Assembly: GCA_964458655.1 (NCBI GenBank) | Contig: CAYWJT010000003.1 | Location: 1-64,000 of the forward strand | Length of the DNA: 64,000 bases | Source of the DNA: CAYWJT01 sp964458655 | GTDB taxonomy: Bacteria > Acidobacteriota > Aminicenantia > Aminicenantales > Saccharicenantaceae | Reading direction: 5' to 3' | Shown here: positions 27,470 to 34,902 of the stretch, in pieces | Numbering within the stretch: position 1 is the stretch's first letter | Layout of the letters: each line of letters begins with the position of its first letter | The notes under the pieces: generated by a model | The model's input: only the letters and a program-made list of their open reading frames with translations | The model's database searches: none | Told to the model about the DNA's origin: nothing | Translations under genes and position numbers: made by a program

Positions 27470-29935
27470 ATGAAAGCAAGCGATAGAAGCTCGCCCAGGA
27501 CCGTCAGGCTGGATTTTCCGGTCACCGGGATGAGCTGCGCCGGTTGCGCTTTCAACATCAGGCTGGCCCTTCTCCGGCTCGAGGGCGTTTCCAGCGCCGA
27601 CGTCAACTTCGCGGCCTCGACGGCCACCGTCGTTTTCGACCCCGGGCGGGTCGGGACGCGCGACCTGGTCCAAGCTGTAAGCGGGGCCGGTTACGGCGTC
27701 CCGCTCGTCTCCCTGGGTTTTAAGGTGTCGGGCATGACCGGCGCCGACCCGGTCGCGAAGGTCGAGTCGGCCTTAATGGCGGTCCCAGGCGTCATCCAAG
27801 CGGCCGCCGACCCCGGCTCGGGCGCCGTGTCGGTGGAGTGTATCGAGGGCGCGGTTTCGTCGCGGGAGCTCGTCGCGGTCCTCAAGGCGGCCGGTTTCGT
27901 GGCCGGGCCCATGTCCGGAGCCGAAGCCGTGGAAGAAGAGGAGCCGGGGGAAAAGCTCCGCAGGCGCCATTTCCGGGGCCTCAAGCTGAGCGTCATTGCG
28001 GGCGGCGCGCTGGCCGTCCTGATCCTGGCCGGCAGCATGCGCGAGCTCCTGCCATGGGTGCCGGCCTTGCTCGGGAACCGCTTCGTGCTCTGGGCGCTGG
28101 CGACGCCGGTCCAGTTCATCCTGGGTTGGCGCTTCTACCGCGGCGCCTGGAACGCCGTCCGGCACCGGACGGCCGACATGAACATGCTGGTCGCTGTCGG
28201 CACTTCGGCCGCCTACTTCTACAGCGCGGCCGCCGCCTTGATTCCCGGGGCGTTCCGTTCGGCGGGACTCGAACCGGCGGTCTATTTCGACACCTCGGCC
28301 GTCATCATCACGCTGGTCCTGTTCGGCCGGTTGCTCGAAAGCCGGGCGAAGGGCCGGACGTCGGAAGCGCTGCGGAAGCTCATCAACCTCAGGCCGAAAA
28401 CGGCGCGCCGTCTCGAAGACGGACGCGAGGTCGAAGTCCCGACCGTCGAGCTTCAGGCCGGGGACGTCATGGTCGTCCGGCCGGGCGAGATGGTCCCGGT
28501 GGACGGCATCATCCTGGAGGGCCGTTCCTCCCTCGACCAGTCCATGCTCACGGGCGAGAGCATTCCAGTCGATAAGGGACCGGGCGACGAGGTCATAGGC
28601 GCCACCATCAACAAATGGGGCGTCTTCAGGTTCCGCGCGACGCGCGTCGGCCGTGACACCGCGCTGGCGCGGATAACCCAGCTCGTTCGCGAGGCCCAGG
28701 CCGCCCGGGCGCCGGTCCAGCGGCTGGCCGACAAGCTCGCGGCCTATTTCGTGCCTGTGGTCATGTCGGTCGCCGTGGTCACGTTCGTCGTCTGGTTCGA
28801 CTTCGGGCCCCGACCGGCGCTGACCCGGGCCCTGCTCAGCTTCGTGGCCGTGCTCATCATATCCTGCCCCTGCGCCCTGGGGCTGGCGACGCCGACAGCG
28901 GTCATGGTCGGGACGGGCAGGGGCGCCGAGCGCGGCATCCTCATCCGCAGCGCCGAGGCCCTGGAGAACGCCCACCGGCTGGACACGGTCGTCTTCGACA
29001 AGACAGGGACGCTGACCGTCGGCAAGCCCGCGGTGACCGACGTCTTCGCGGCGCCGGGCTCAAGCGAGAGTGAAGCGCTTCTGCTGGCGGCTTCGGCCGA
29101 GGCCGGTTCGGAGCATCCGCTCGGCCGGGCGATAGTTGAGAGGGCCGTCGCAGCGGGCCTGGAGCTGATGTCGGTCCGGGACTTCCGGGCCGAGGAAGGG
29201 CTCGGCGTCGAATGCGAGATTGACGGGAAGAAGGTCCTGGTCGGAAGCCGCAAGCTCCTGCTGGAAAAGGGCATCGACCCGGCCGCTCTGGACGGCGCGG
29301 CGGAGGCGGCCGCGGCCCAGGGCAAGACCGCCGTCCTGGTCGCTGCGGGTGGAAAGGCGGTCGGCCTCCTGGCCCTGGCCGACGTGCTTAAGCCGTCGGC
29401 GCGCCCGGCTGTCGACCGGCTCAAAGCCATGGGCCTCGAGGTCGTCATGCTCACCGGCGATGAAAGAAAGGCCGCCGAAAACCTGGCGCGCCAGGCGGGA
29501 ATAGACAAGGTCATCGCGGAAGTGCTCCCAGGCGACAAGTCCGCCGCGGTAAAGCGGCTTCAGGAACAGGGCAAAAGGACGGCCATGGTGGGCGACGGCG
29601 TCAACGACGCTCCCGCCCTGGTCCAGGCCGATATCGGCATTGCGGTCGGGACGGGCGCCGACGTGGCCGTAGAGTCGGCCGACATTACGCTCATCGCCGA
29701 GGACCTGACCGCCGTGGCCTCGGCCGTCGAGCTCAGCCGCCGGACGATGCGCACCATCAAGCAGAACCTTTTCTGGGCCTTCGCCTACAACGTGATCGGC
29801 ATCCCGGTCGCGGCCGGCGTCCTCTATCCATTCTTCGGCATCCTGCTCAACCCGATGCTGGCCTCGGCGGCCATGGCCTTCAGTTCGGTGTCCGTGGTTT
29901 CGAACTCGTTGCGGCTGAGAAGGGTGAAGATCTGA
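27470..29935 (+). CDS. copA: Cu(I)-exporting P1B-type ATPase
   Basis: 821 residues from ATG 27470 (AAAGAG just upstream); TTG 27446 is an alternative. Order: a heavy-metal-binding domain with GMSCAGC (Cys23, Cys26), a second HMA-like domain (about 78-140) whose motif has become GMTGAD and so lost both cysteines, eight membrane helices, the TGES actuator, the CPC ion site (Cys466-Pro-Cys468), phosphorylated Asp510 in DKTGT, SEHPLG and GDGVND. TM7 YN and TM8 MAFSS mark Cu(I) selectivity (P1B-1). Pumps copper out of the cytoplasm. Followed by a 32-residue membrane ORF. Confidence 0.95.
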   Translation: MKASDRSSPRTVRLDFPVTGMSCAGCAFNIRLALLRLEGVSSADVNFAASTATVVFDPGRVGTRDLVQAVSGAGYGVPLVSLGFKVSGMTGADPVAKVESALMAVPGVIQAAADPGSGAVSVECIEGAVSSRELVAVLKAAGFVAGPMSGAEAVEEEEPGEKLRRRHFRGLKLSVIAGGALAVLILAGSMRELLPWVPALLGNRFVLWALATPVQFILGWRFYRGAWNAVRHRTADMNMLVAVGTSAAYFYSAAAALIPGAFRSAGLEPAVYFDTSAVIITLVLFGRLLESRAKGRTSEALRKLINLRPKTARRLEDGREVEVPTVELQAGDVMVVRPGEMVPVDGIILEGRSSLDQSMLTGESIPVDKGPGDEVIGATINKWGVFRFRATRVGRDTALARITQLVREAQAARAPVQRLADKLAAYFVPVVMSVAVVTFVVWFDFGPRPALTRALLSFVAVLIISCPCALGLATPTAVMVGTGRGAERGILIRSAEALENAHRLDTVVFDKTGTLTVGKPAVTDVFAAPGSSESEALLLAASAEAGSEHPLGRAIVERAVAAGLELMSVRDFRAEEGLGVECEIDGKKVLVGSRKLLLEKGIDPAALDGAAEAAAAQGKTAVLVAAGGKAVGLLALADVLKPSARPAVDRLKAMGLEVVMLTGDERKAAENLARQAGIDKVIAEVLPGDKSAAVKRLQEQGKRTAMVGDGVNDAPALVQADIGIAVGTGADVAVESADITLIAEDLTAVASAVELSRRTMRTIKQNLFWAFAYNVIGIPVAAGVLYPFFGILLNPMLASAAMAFSSVSVVSNSLRLRRVKI

Positions 29936-29972
29936 TGGGCGGCGCGTCGAAGGCATCAATGAGAGGCGGGCT

Positions 29973-30071
29973 GTGACCGCGAAGATCATCGTGACCGCGG
30001 TCGGCCTGGGTCTCGTAGTCCTGATCAATTGGTATTTCCTGGTCTCGGGCCGACAGAGGCGCAAGCGCTGA
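29973..30071 (+). CDS. 32-residue membrane micropeptide following copA
   Basis: GTG start with GAGGCGGG upstream; 33 codons including TGA. One hydrophobic helix (VTAVGLGLVVLINWYFL) and a basic tail (RQRRKR). The IIVTxxGLxLxxxxWYF pattern resembles the N-terminal anchor of cupredoxin-like proteins commonly encoded beside copA, but the cupredoxin domain is missing. It is 37 bp behind copA and in the same direction. Possible small subunit of the ATPase, or a truncated anchor. Confidence 0.55.
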   Translation: MTAKIIVTAVGLGLVVLINWYFLVSGRQRRKR

Positions 30072-30163
30072 GGGCCTGGGACGGGGAAGTCGGACCTGAA
30101 AGTTCCCTGTATGAGTAAGGCCACGGCGGAGTCTGCGGTCAAGCGTTTTCCCGCCGTAAAGCG

Positions 30164-30187
30164 CGGCGAAACGCCGGAACGGTTTTT
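30164..30187. terminator. Possible terminator between copA unit and the barrel gene
   Basis: CGGCG-AAA-CGCCG (30164-30176), then GAACGG and TTTTT (30183-30187). The stem is short and the T-run is 6 nt away, so this is weak. Confidence 0.3.
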
Positions 30188-30223
30188 CGGCTGAGGCTCA
30201 AGATTGACGGCTCTCCTGTCGGC

Positions 30224-31087
30224 TCAGAAAGCGAACCTGAGGAAAAGGCCCAGCCTCAAGTAAGAAGGGCTGACCCGGAGCGTGCCCAGGTTCACGGCCG
30301 CCTCGACCTCCTCGAGAGGCTCGGTTATCTCCTCGCTCGGCTTGAGCTTCAGGGGGCAGTCGAACTGCGGCGAGTGGAACCAACGCAGGTCCAGGGCCAG
30401 AATAACGGCCTGCTTGACCCGGAATGCCAGCTCGCTCCCCAGGTTCAGGCCGTAGCGCGAGCGGGGCCCGAACTGGAAGGACATCCTGTAGGTCTTTTCG
30501 GCGAGCGAGTAGGCCGCGCCGTCGTAGGTCAGGGTGAAGCTCGTGAAGCCGAGCGGCAGGGCCTTTCCCTCGAGGTAGAAGTAACTCAGGCCGCCGGAGA
30601 AGCTGAGCAGGACCGCGCGCGAAAGTCCGAGCCGTGCCAGCCCGTTCAGGCTGAAGGTCGTCTGGGTCAGGTCGCCCGATGTGTCGGGCCAGGCGGCGTC
30701 GGTCTTGTCGTAGGTCACAGGGACGGTCGTGACGTAATTCAGGACGACGTGATAGGGCGAGTTGACCCCACGGAAACCGGGCTTGTGGTAGTCGGCCAAT
30801 AACTGGACGCCGAAGTGCTCGCCGAACAGCAAGTTAAAGCAGCCGTCGGAGCCGATGGTCGGCCGGCCCCTCAAGGCCAGGGTCTGGTCGGCTGAGCTGG
30901 AGACGTAATAAGAGGCCGGAGTGAGGGGTGGGGGGTAGGCGCTCGAGTAGGTCGATTCCAAGAACGGGCGGACGAAGCTCCAGCCGAAGCCGAGTTCGAA
31001 CCTGGTCGCGGCCTGGAGCGGCAGCGCACCGGGTGCGACGGCAACGAAGGCCGCAAGGACTAGGCCTCTGGCCGTAAGCTGTTTCAT
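30224..31087 (-). CDS. Outer-membrane beta-barrel protein
   Basis: 287 residues from ATG 31087 (MKQLTARG), chosen because a Sec signal (1-25, ending LQAAT) begins there; the SD is weak. Alternating strands with aromatic girdles (FELGFGWSFVRPF, FSGGLSYFYLEG, MSFQFGPRSRYGLNLG) and a C-terminal Phe (LRLGLFLRFAF), the signal recognised by the BAM complex. About 10-12 strands are likely. No family recognised. Divergent from the next gene. Confidence 0.7.
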   Translation of the reverse strand: MKQLTARGLVLAAFVAVAPGALPLQAATRFELGFGWSFVRPFLESTYSSAYPPPLTPASYYVSSSADQTLALRGRPTIGSDGCFNLLFGEHFGVQLLADYHKPGFRGVNSPYHVVLNYVTTVPVTYDKTDAAWPDTSGDLTQTTFSLNGLARLGLSRAVLLSFSGGLSYFYLEGKALPLGFTSFTLTYDGAAYSLAEKTYRMSFQFGPRSRYGLNLGSELAFRVKQAVILALDLRWFHSPQFDCPLKLKPSEEITEPLEEVEAAVNLGTLRVSPSYLRLGLFLRFAF

Positions 31088-31291
31088 GGCTTTTTCAGCC
31101 CTTAAACTATGCGATGAGCGGGGATTTGTCAAACCCTCACCCTCATTCCCAGGCCGGTTCCAAGGCGCTGAAGGAGGTAAAAAAACCGCGCGCCGGACCT
31201 CAAAAAAAGGCCGCTTGCGGCGACTAATACCATGGGGTAAGAGCCATATTCGGAATCAATGGGCTTTATTTTTTTAGCGCGGGAGAGTGCC

Positions 31292-31933
31292 GTGAGAAAA
31301 ACATCGCAGATATTGGGCTTCGCAGGCCTTTTTTTCTGGCTTTTTGCGGCCATAAAGCCGGCGGGGGCTCAGAACGTCAGCTTGGGGCTGGCGGCAGGCG
31401 GAGGCAGGGTGCAGAGCTTTTATATTTCAATCGGCGCCTTTTTCCATGTCCCTGAAGCCGGGGTGGCGGCGGTAAAGGAAAGGTACGGCCTGACGGACGA
31501 GGAACTGCCGGTCGTCTTCTTCCTGGCCGCCCGGGCCGGGGTCGAACCGTCCGCCGTCGTCGAGCTGAGGCTCAGGAAGATGTCCTGGTGGGACATAGGC
31601 TTGCGCTTCGGGCTGAACCCGGAGATCTTTTTTGTGCCCGTGACGGCGGCGCGCGTCAAGCCGCCCTACGGCAGGGCTTACGGCTATTACAAGAGATTGC
31701 GGGGCCAGAAACACTGGGGGACGGTCGTCCTTTACGACGAGGACGTAGTCAACCTGGTCAACCTGAGGTTCATGTCGGGGCACTACGGCATCCCGGCGGA
31801 GCGGGTCATGGAGATGCGCGGCCGCGGCTCAAGCTTCCTCGACATCCACGAGAAAGCGCTCAAGGAAAAAACGGCCAGGGCCGCGAAAGAAGATAAGGGC
31901 GGATCCGGGAGAACGAGAGGCCGCGTCAAGTAA
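31292..31933 (+). CDS. Secreted protein of unknown function
   Basis: 213 residues from GTG 31292, which has GGGAGAG upstream and begins a good Sec signal (VRKTSQILGFAGLFF to PAGAQ); an ATG 33 nt earlier lacks an SD. Two similar segments follow: one around YGLTDEELPVVFFLA with LRLRKMSWWDIGLRFGL, and a second around HYGIPAERVMEMR with GRGSSFLDIH. Both pair a 'GI/L-x-x-E' helix with 'W/F-x-D-I', so a duplicated helical unit is plausible. The C-terminus is Lys/Arg-rich. I do not recognise the family. Confidence 0.65.
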   Translation: MRKTSQILGFAGLFFWLFAAIKPAGAQNVSLGLAAGGGRVQSFYISIGAFFHVPEAGVAAVKERYGLTDEELPVVFFLAARAGVEPSAVVELRLRKMSWWDIGLRFGLNPEIFFVPVTAARVKPPYGRAYGYYKRLRGQKHWGTVVLYDEDVVNLVNLRFMSGHYGIPAERVMEMRGRGSSFLDIHEKALKEKTARAAKEDKGGSGRTRGRVK

Positions 31934-31953
31934 GGAAGTCCGCGGCCGGCTTT

Positions 31954-32982
31954 TCAGCCGAAGAACACCTTGGCCACGTTGTAGAACTCGGCGTCCACGG
32001 TCTTGGGCTCCTTGAGGGCTTCCGCGAGAGGCAGCGACACGATCTTGTTGCCGCTCAGCCCGACCATGTAGCCGAACTTGCCTTCCTTGACCAGGTCGAT
32101 GGCCGCGACGCCCAGCCTGGTGGCCAGGATGCGGTCGAAAGCCGTCGGGGTCCCGCCCCGCTGGATGTAGCCGAGGACCGTGACGCGCGTCTCGATGCCG
32201 GTGTGCCTTTCGATTTCCCTGGCGATGATGCTGCCGATCCCGCCCAGGCGGACATGCCCGAAATCGTCAGTCTGCTCCGACTGCTTGATGAGCGTGCCGT
32301 CCTTGGGCAGGGCGCCCTCGGCCACCACGACGATGCTGAACAGCTTGCCGCGCTCCCGGCGCTTGAGGATCTGGGCGCAGACGTCGGAAATATCGAAGGG
32401 GAACTCGGGGATGAGGATGATGTCCGCGCCGCCCGCGATACCGCCTTCGAGGGCTATCCAGCCGGCATGGCGGCCCATGACCTCGACGACCATGACGCGG
32501 TGGTGGGCCTCGGCGGTGGAATGAAGCCGGTCGAGCGCTTCCGTGACTATGGAGATGGCGGTGTCGAAGCCGAAGGTGTAGTCGGTGCCGGCCAGGTCGT
32601 TGTCGATGGTCTTGGGCACGCCGACGCAGCGCAGGCCGCGGTCGTAGAGCTTCAAGGCCACGCCCAGGGTGTCCTCACCTCCGACGGCGATGACGGCGTC
32701 CAGCTCGAACTTCTCGACCTGGGCGAAGATCTTGCCCACCCCGTCCTCGACCTTGAAAGGGTTGGTCCGCGAAGTGCCGAGGATGGTGCCCCCGCGCGGC
32801 AGTATCCCGGAGATCGACTCGAGGTCGAGGGGTATGATCTTGCCTTCGATGAGGCCTAGCCAGCCGTTCTTGATGCCCAGGATGTCGAAATTGTGGCTGG
32901 TGATGCCCTTGCGGGTGACGGCCCTGATGACGGCGTTGAGGCCCGGGCAGTCGCCGCCGCCTGTGAGGATGCCTACTCTCAT
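31954..32982 (-). CDS. 6-phosphofructokinase, pyrophosphate-type active site
   Basis: 342 residues, AGGAG 6 nt before the ATG. The glycolytic step fructose 6-phosphate to fructose 1,6-bisphosphate. Numbering matches E. coli PfkA closely: GGEDT occupies 101-105 and PKTIDND 123-129 with catalytic Asp127. ATP enzymes have Gly104 and Gly124; here these are Asp104 and Lys124, the residues linked to pyrophosphate use in the PFK family. Glu103 is a further change from the usual Asp. Substrate preference is inferred from those positions only. Single gene with its own promoter. Confidence 0.9.
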   Translation of the reverse strand: MRVGILTGGGDCPGLNAVIRAVTRKGITSHNFDILGIKNGWLGLIEGKIIPLDLESISGILPRGGTILGTSRTNPFKVEDGVGKIFAQVEKFELDAVIAVGGEDTLGVALKLYDRGLRCVGVPKTIDNDLAGTDYTFGFDTAISIVTEALDRLHSTAEAHHRVMVVEVMGRHAGWIALEGGIAGGADIILIPEFPFDISDVCAQILKRRERGKLFSIVVVAEGALPKDGTLIKQSEQTDDFGHVRLGGIGSIIAREIERHTGIETRVTVLGYIQRGGTPTAFDRILATRLGVAAIDLVKEGKFGYMVGLSGNKIVSLPLAEALKEPKTVDAEFYNVAKVFFG

Positions 32983-33006
32983 GACACGCTCCTAAAAACC
33001 CGCAAG

Positions 33007-33035
33007 ATTATACTATCGGCCCGGCGGCAATTCAA
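33007..33035 (-). promoter_or_regulatory. Promoter of the phosphofructokinase gene
   Basis: Minus strand TTGAAT (33030-33035), 17-bp spacer, perfect TATAAT (33007-33012); start near 33000, leader about 18 nt. Confidence 0.65.
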
Positions 33036-33077
33036 GGAAACCCGGGAAAAAACTGCGGCTCCGCGTCCATATCCGCC

Positions 33078-33106
33078 TTGACCGGACAGCCGATTTCCCA
33101 TAACCT
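33078..33106 (+). promoter_or_regulatory. Promoter of folD
   Basis: TTGACC (33078-33083), 17-bp spacer, TAACCT (33101-33106); start near 33113, so the hairpin at 33128-33148 would lie in the leader. Confidence 0.5.
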
Positions 33107-33127
33107 ATCCCCGGCGGGAAACGGGGG

Positions 33128-33148
33128 ACGGGCACGGGAGGTGCCTGT
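33128..33148. repeat. REP-like hairpin in the folD leader
   Basis: ACGGGCAC-GGGAG-GTGCCTGT, pairing over 8 bp with one G-T, inside a GGGGGAC...GTACCC context. The same element occurs at 47148-47167 with ACAGGCAC arms. Confidence 0.5.
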
Positions 33149-33179
33149 ACCCAAAAGCCTATCAACGAGGAGAGTGGAC

Positions 33180-34070
33180 ATGCCGGCCAAGATCATCAGC
33201 GGCAAGGAAGTTTCGGCGGTCATCCGGGAAGAGCTCAAGGCCCGCGTCACGGGCCTGAAGGAAAAGGGCGTCGCCCCCGGCCTCGGGGTGGTCCTGGTGG
33301 GCGAGGACCCGGCCTCGGTCTCCTATGTCACGGCCAAGGCCAAGGCGGCCGAGGAAATCGGCATCTTCGAAACGACCGTCAACATGCCGGCCGACGCTTC
33401 CGAAGCTTCCATCCTGGAGACCGTCGACAGGCTCAACCGCGACAGCCGCTACAGCGGGGTCCTGGTCCAGCTGCCCCTGCCCAAGTATGTCAGCACGGAC
33501 AAGGTCATCAACTTCATCTCGCCTGAGAAGGACGTCGACGGCTTCCACCCGGTGAACGTCGGCAAGCTCCTGCGCGGCGAGCCCTGCCCGATGCCCTGCA
33601 CGCCCTACGGCGTCGTCCAGCTTCTCGTCCGCGGCGGCTACAGCCCGGAAGGCAAGCATGTCGTCATCTGCGGCCGCAGCAACATCGTGGGCAAGCCGCT
33701 CGCGGCCATGCTCATCCAGAAGAAAAAGGGCGCCAACGCCACGGTCACTGTCTGCCATACCGGAACGCCGGACCTGGTCCGGTTCACCCTTCAGGCCGAC
33801 ATCCTGGTGGCCGCCATGGGCGCGCCTCGGGCCATCAGGGCCGAGATGGTCCGGGAAGGCTGTGTCGTCATCGACGTCGGGGTCAACCGCGTGCCGGCGC
33901 CGGATTCCCCCAAGGGCTTCCGGCTGGTCGGCGACTGCGATTTCGACGCCATAAAAGAGAAGGCCGAGGCGATCACGCCCGTGCCGGGCGGCGTCGGCCC
34001 GATGACGGTCACCATGCTGATGATGAACACGGTCGAGGCCGCCGAGCGGCAGGCGGGAATAGCGGCTTGA
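33180..34070 (+). CDS. folD: Methylenetetrahydrofolate dehydrogenase/cyclohydrolase
   Basis: 296 residues from ATG 33180 with GAGGAG upstream. Bifunctional enzyme interconverting 5,10-methylene- and 10-formyl-tetrahydrofolate. Visible motifs: YVTAKAKAAEEIGI (catalytic Lys region, here the family K in Y-x-x-x-K), VQLPLPK, PEKDVDGFHPVNVG, PCTPYGVV, the Rossmann part VVICGRSNIVGKPLA and the late PVPGGVGPMTVTMLM. Stands alone behind its own promoter. Confidence 0.96.
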   Translation: MPAKIISGKEVSAVIREELKARVTGLKEKGVAPGLGVVLVGEDPASVSYVTAKAKAAEEIGIFETTVNMPADASEASILETVDRLNRDSRYSGVLVQLPLPKYVSTDKVINFISPEKDVDGFHPVNVGKLLRGEPCPMPCTPYGVVQLLVRGGYSPEGKHVVICGRSNIVGKPLAAMLIQKKKGANATVTVCHTGTPDLVRFTLQADILVAAMGAPRAIRAEMVREGCVVIDVGVNRVPAPDSPKGFRLVGDCDFDAIKEKAEAITPVPGGVGPMTVTMLMMNTVEAAERQAGIAA

Positions 34071-34129
34071 GGCTTGGCCGCGAGGCGGCCCGGGTCAGAT
34101 AAGGGCCGGTTCCGAAGAAAAGCGGCGGC

Positions 34130-34145
34130 GCCCCGAAGGCGGGGC
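34130..34145. terminator. Weak hairpin between converging folD and rrf2
   Basis: GCCCC-GAAGGC-GGGGC, 60 bp past folD and followed by TGTCTGTTGCTT, not a clean T-run. The converging orientation makes a terminator plausible. Confidence 0.3.
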
Positions 34146-34226
34146 TGTCTGTTGCTTAAAGCTGGGATAAGGGCCGGCCGTGGGCTTTTTTCCGCGTGGA
34201 AAGCGCTCGCCCGACGGACCGCCCTG

Positions 34227-34670
34227 TCAGCGCGACTTCCTGTTGGGCGCTTTCTTCGGCGTGCCGTCGACGATGTCCTTGAGGCTGACACTGTCGAAGA
34301 AGGTTCTCAGGATGTTGTTGGCCCGCTTCCAGACCGGGTAAGTGGGGCATTGCGGCAGGCGGTCGCAAAAGCTCTCGTCCTCGAGGCACTCCACCAGGCA
34401 GCAGTTGCCCTCCAGGGCCTCGATGATCTCGCTGAGCTTGATGCTGCCGGGGTCCCGGGCCAGGGTGTAGCCGCCGCCCGTCCCCCTGATGCTCTTGACC
34501 AGCCTGTTGACCTTGAGCGGGATGATGATCTGCTCCAGGTAGCGGATGGAGATGCCTTCCTCGTCGGATATGTCCTTGAGGACGACCGCTTCTTTCTGCG
34601 AACCGTAACGCCTGGCCAGGTTGACCATCAGGCGCGTCCCGTAGCGGCCCTTGGTTGAGATCCTGATCAT
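34227..34670 (-). CDS. Rrf2-family iron-sulfur transcription regulator
   Basis: 147 residues. Winged helix starting MIRISTKGRYGTRLMVNLA, with the family block SIRYLEQIIIPL (wing helix) and RGTGGGYTLAR. Cysteines at 90, 91, 95, 102 and 108 sit in the loop that binds a [2Fe-2S] or [4Fe-4S] cluster in IscR/NsrR-like members, although their spacing is not that of IscR exactly. Divergent from iorA, whose enzyme works with iron-sulfur electron carriers, so redox or iron control of that operon is likely. The palindrome in front of it suggests autoregulation. Confidence 0.9.
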   Translation of the reverse strand: MIRISTKGRYGTRLMVNLARRYGSQKEAVVLKDISDEEGISIRYLEQIIIPLKVNRLVKSIRGTGGGYTLARDPGSIKLSEIIEALEGNCCLVECLEDESFCDRLPQCPTYPVWKRANNILRTFFDSVSLKDIVDGTPKKAPNRKSR

Positions 34671-34707
34671 GGCCTGCTCCTTACCCGATTTAGCCTTCCG
34701 TCAGTAT

Positions 34708-34743
34708 CTAATTTACCATAACTTGATAGGAATTATCAATTAG
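34708..34743. promoter_or_regulatory. Operator candidate for the Rrf2 protein
   Basis: TTGATA-GGAAT-TATCAA (34723-34739) is a perfect 6-bp inverted repeat, framed by CTAATT (34708-34713) and AATTAG (34738-34743). It covers the -35 box and spacer of rrf2. Confidence 0.5.
34710..34739 (-). promoter_or_regulatory. Promoter of rrf2
   Basis: Minus strand TTGATA (34734-34739), 18-bp spacer, TAAATT (34710-34715). The -35 is one arm of the palindrome, so repressor binding would block polymerase. Confidence 0.5.
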
Positions 34744-34799
34744 GTAGGGAATAGGCGGAAACCCTGTCTGAAAAACGGGCTTGTGGGAGTCGAACTTCC

Positions 34800-34829
34800 T
34801 TGACACCCCGCATTCGGAATTTATATGCT
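34800..34829 (+). promoter_or_regulatory. Promoter of the iorAB-acyl-CoA synthetase operon
   Basis: TTGACA (34800-34805), 18-bp spacer, TATGCT (34824-34829). Start near 34836, leader about 67 nt. Lies about 60 bp from the Rrf2 palindrome. Confidence 0.55.
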
Positions 34830-34902
34830 ACTTGCCTGACCCCGACGCTCTCCGCCCGGCCCGGCCGGCGGACCTCGTACTAATCAGCCAGAGAGGGAGA
34901 AC

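Noticed and set aside
34786..34800. GTCGAACTTCC, T-loop-like on the minus strand
   Set aside because: The flanking bases do not pair as a T-stem and a tRNA body would collide with the iorA promoter.
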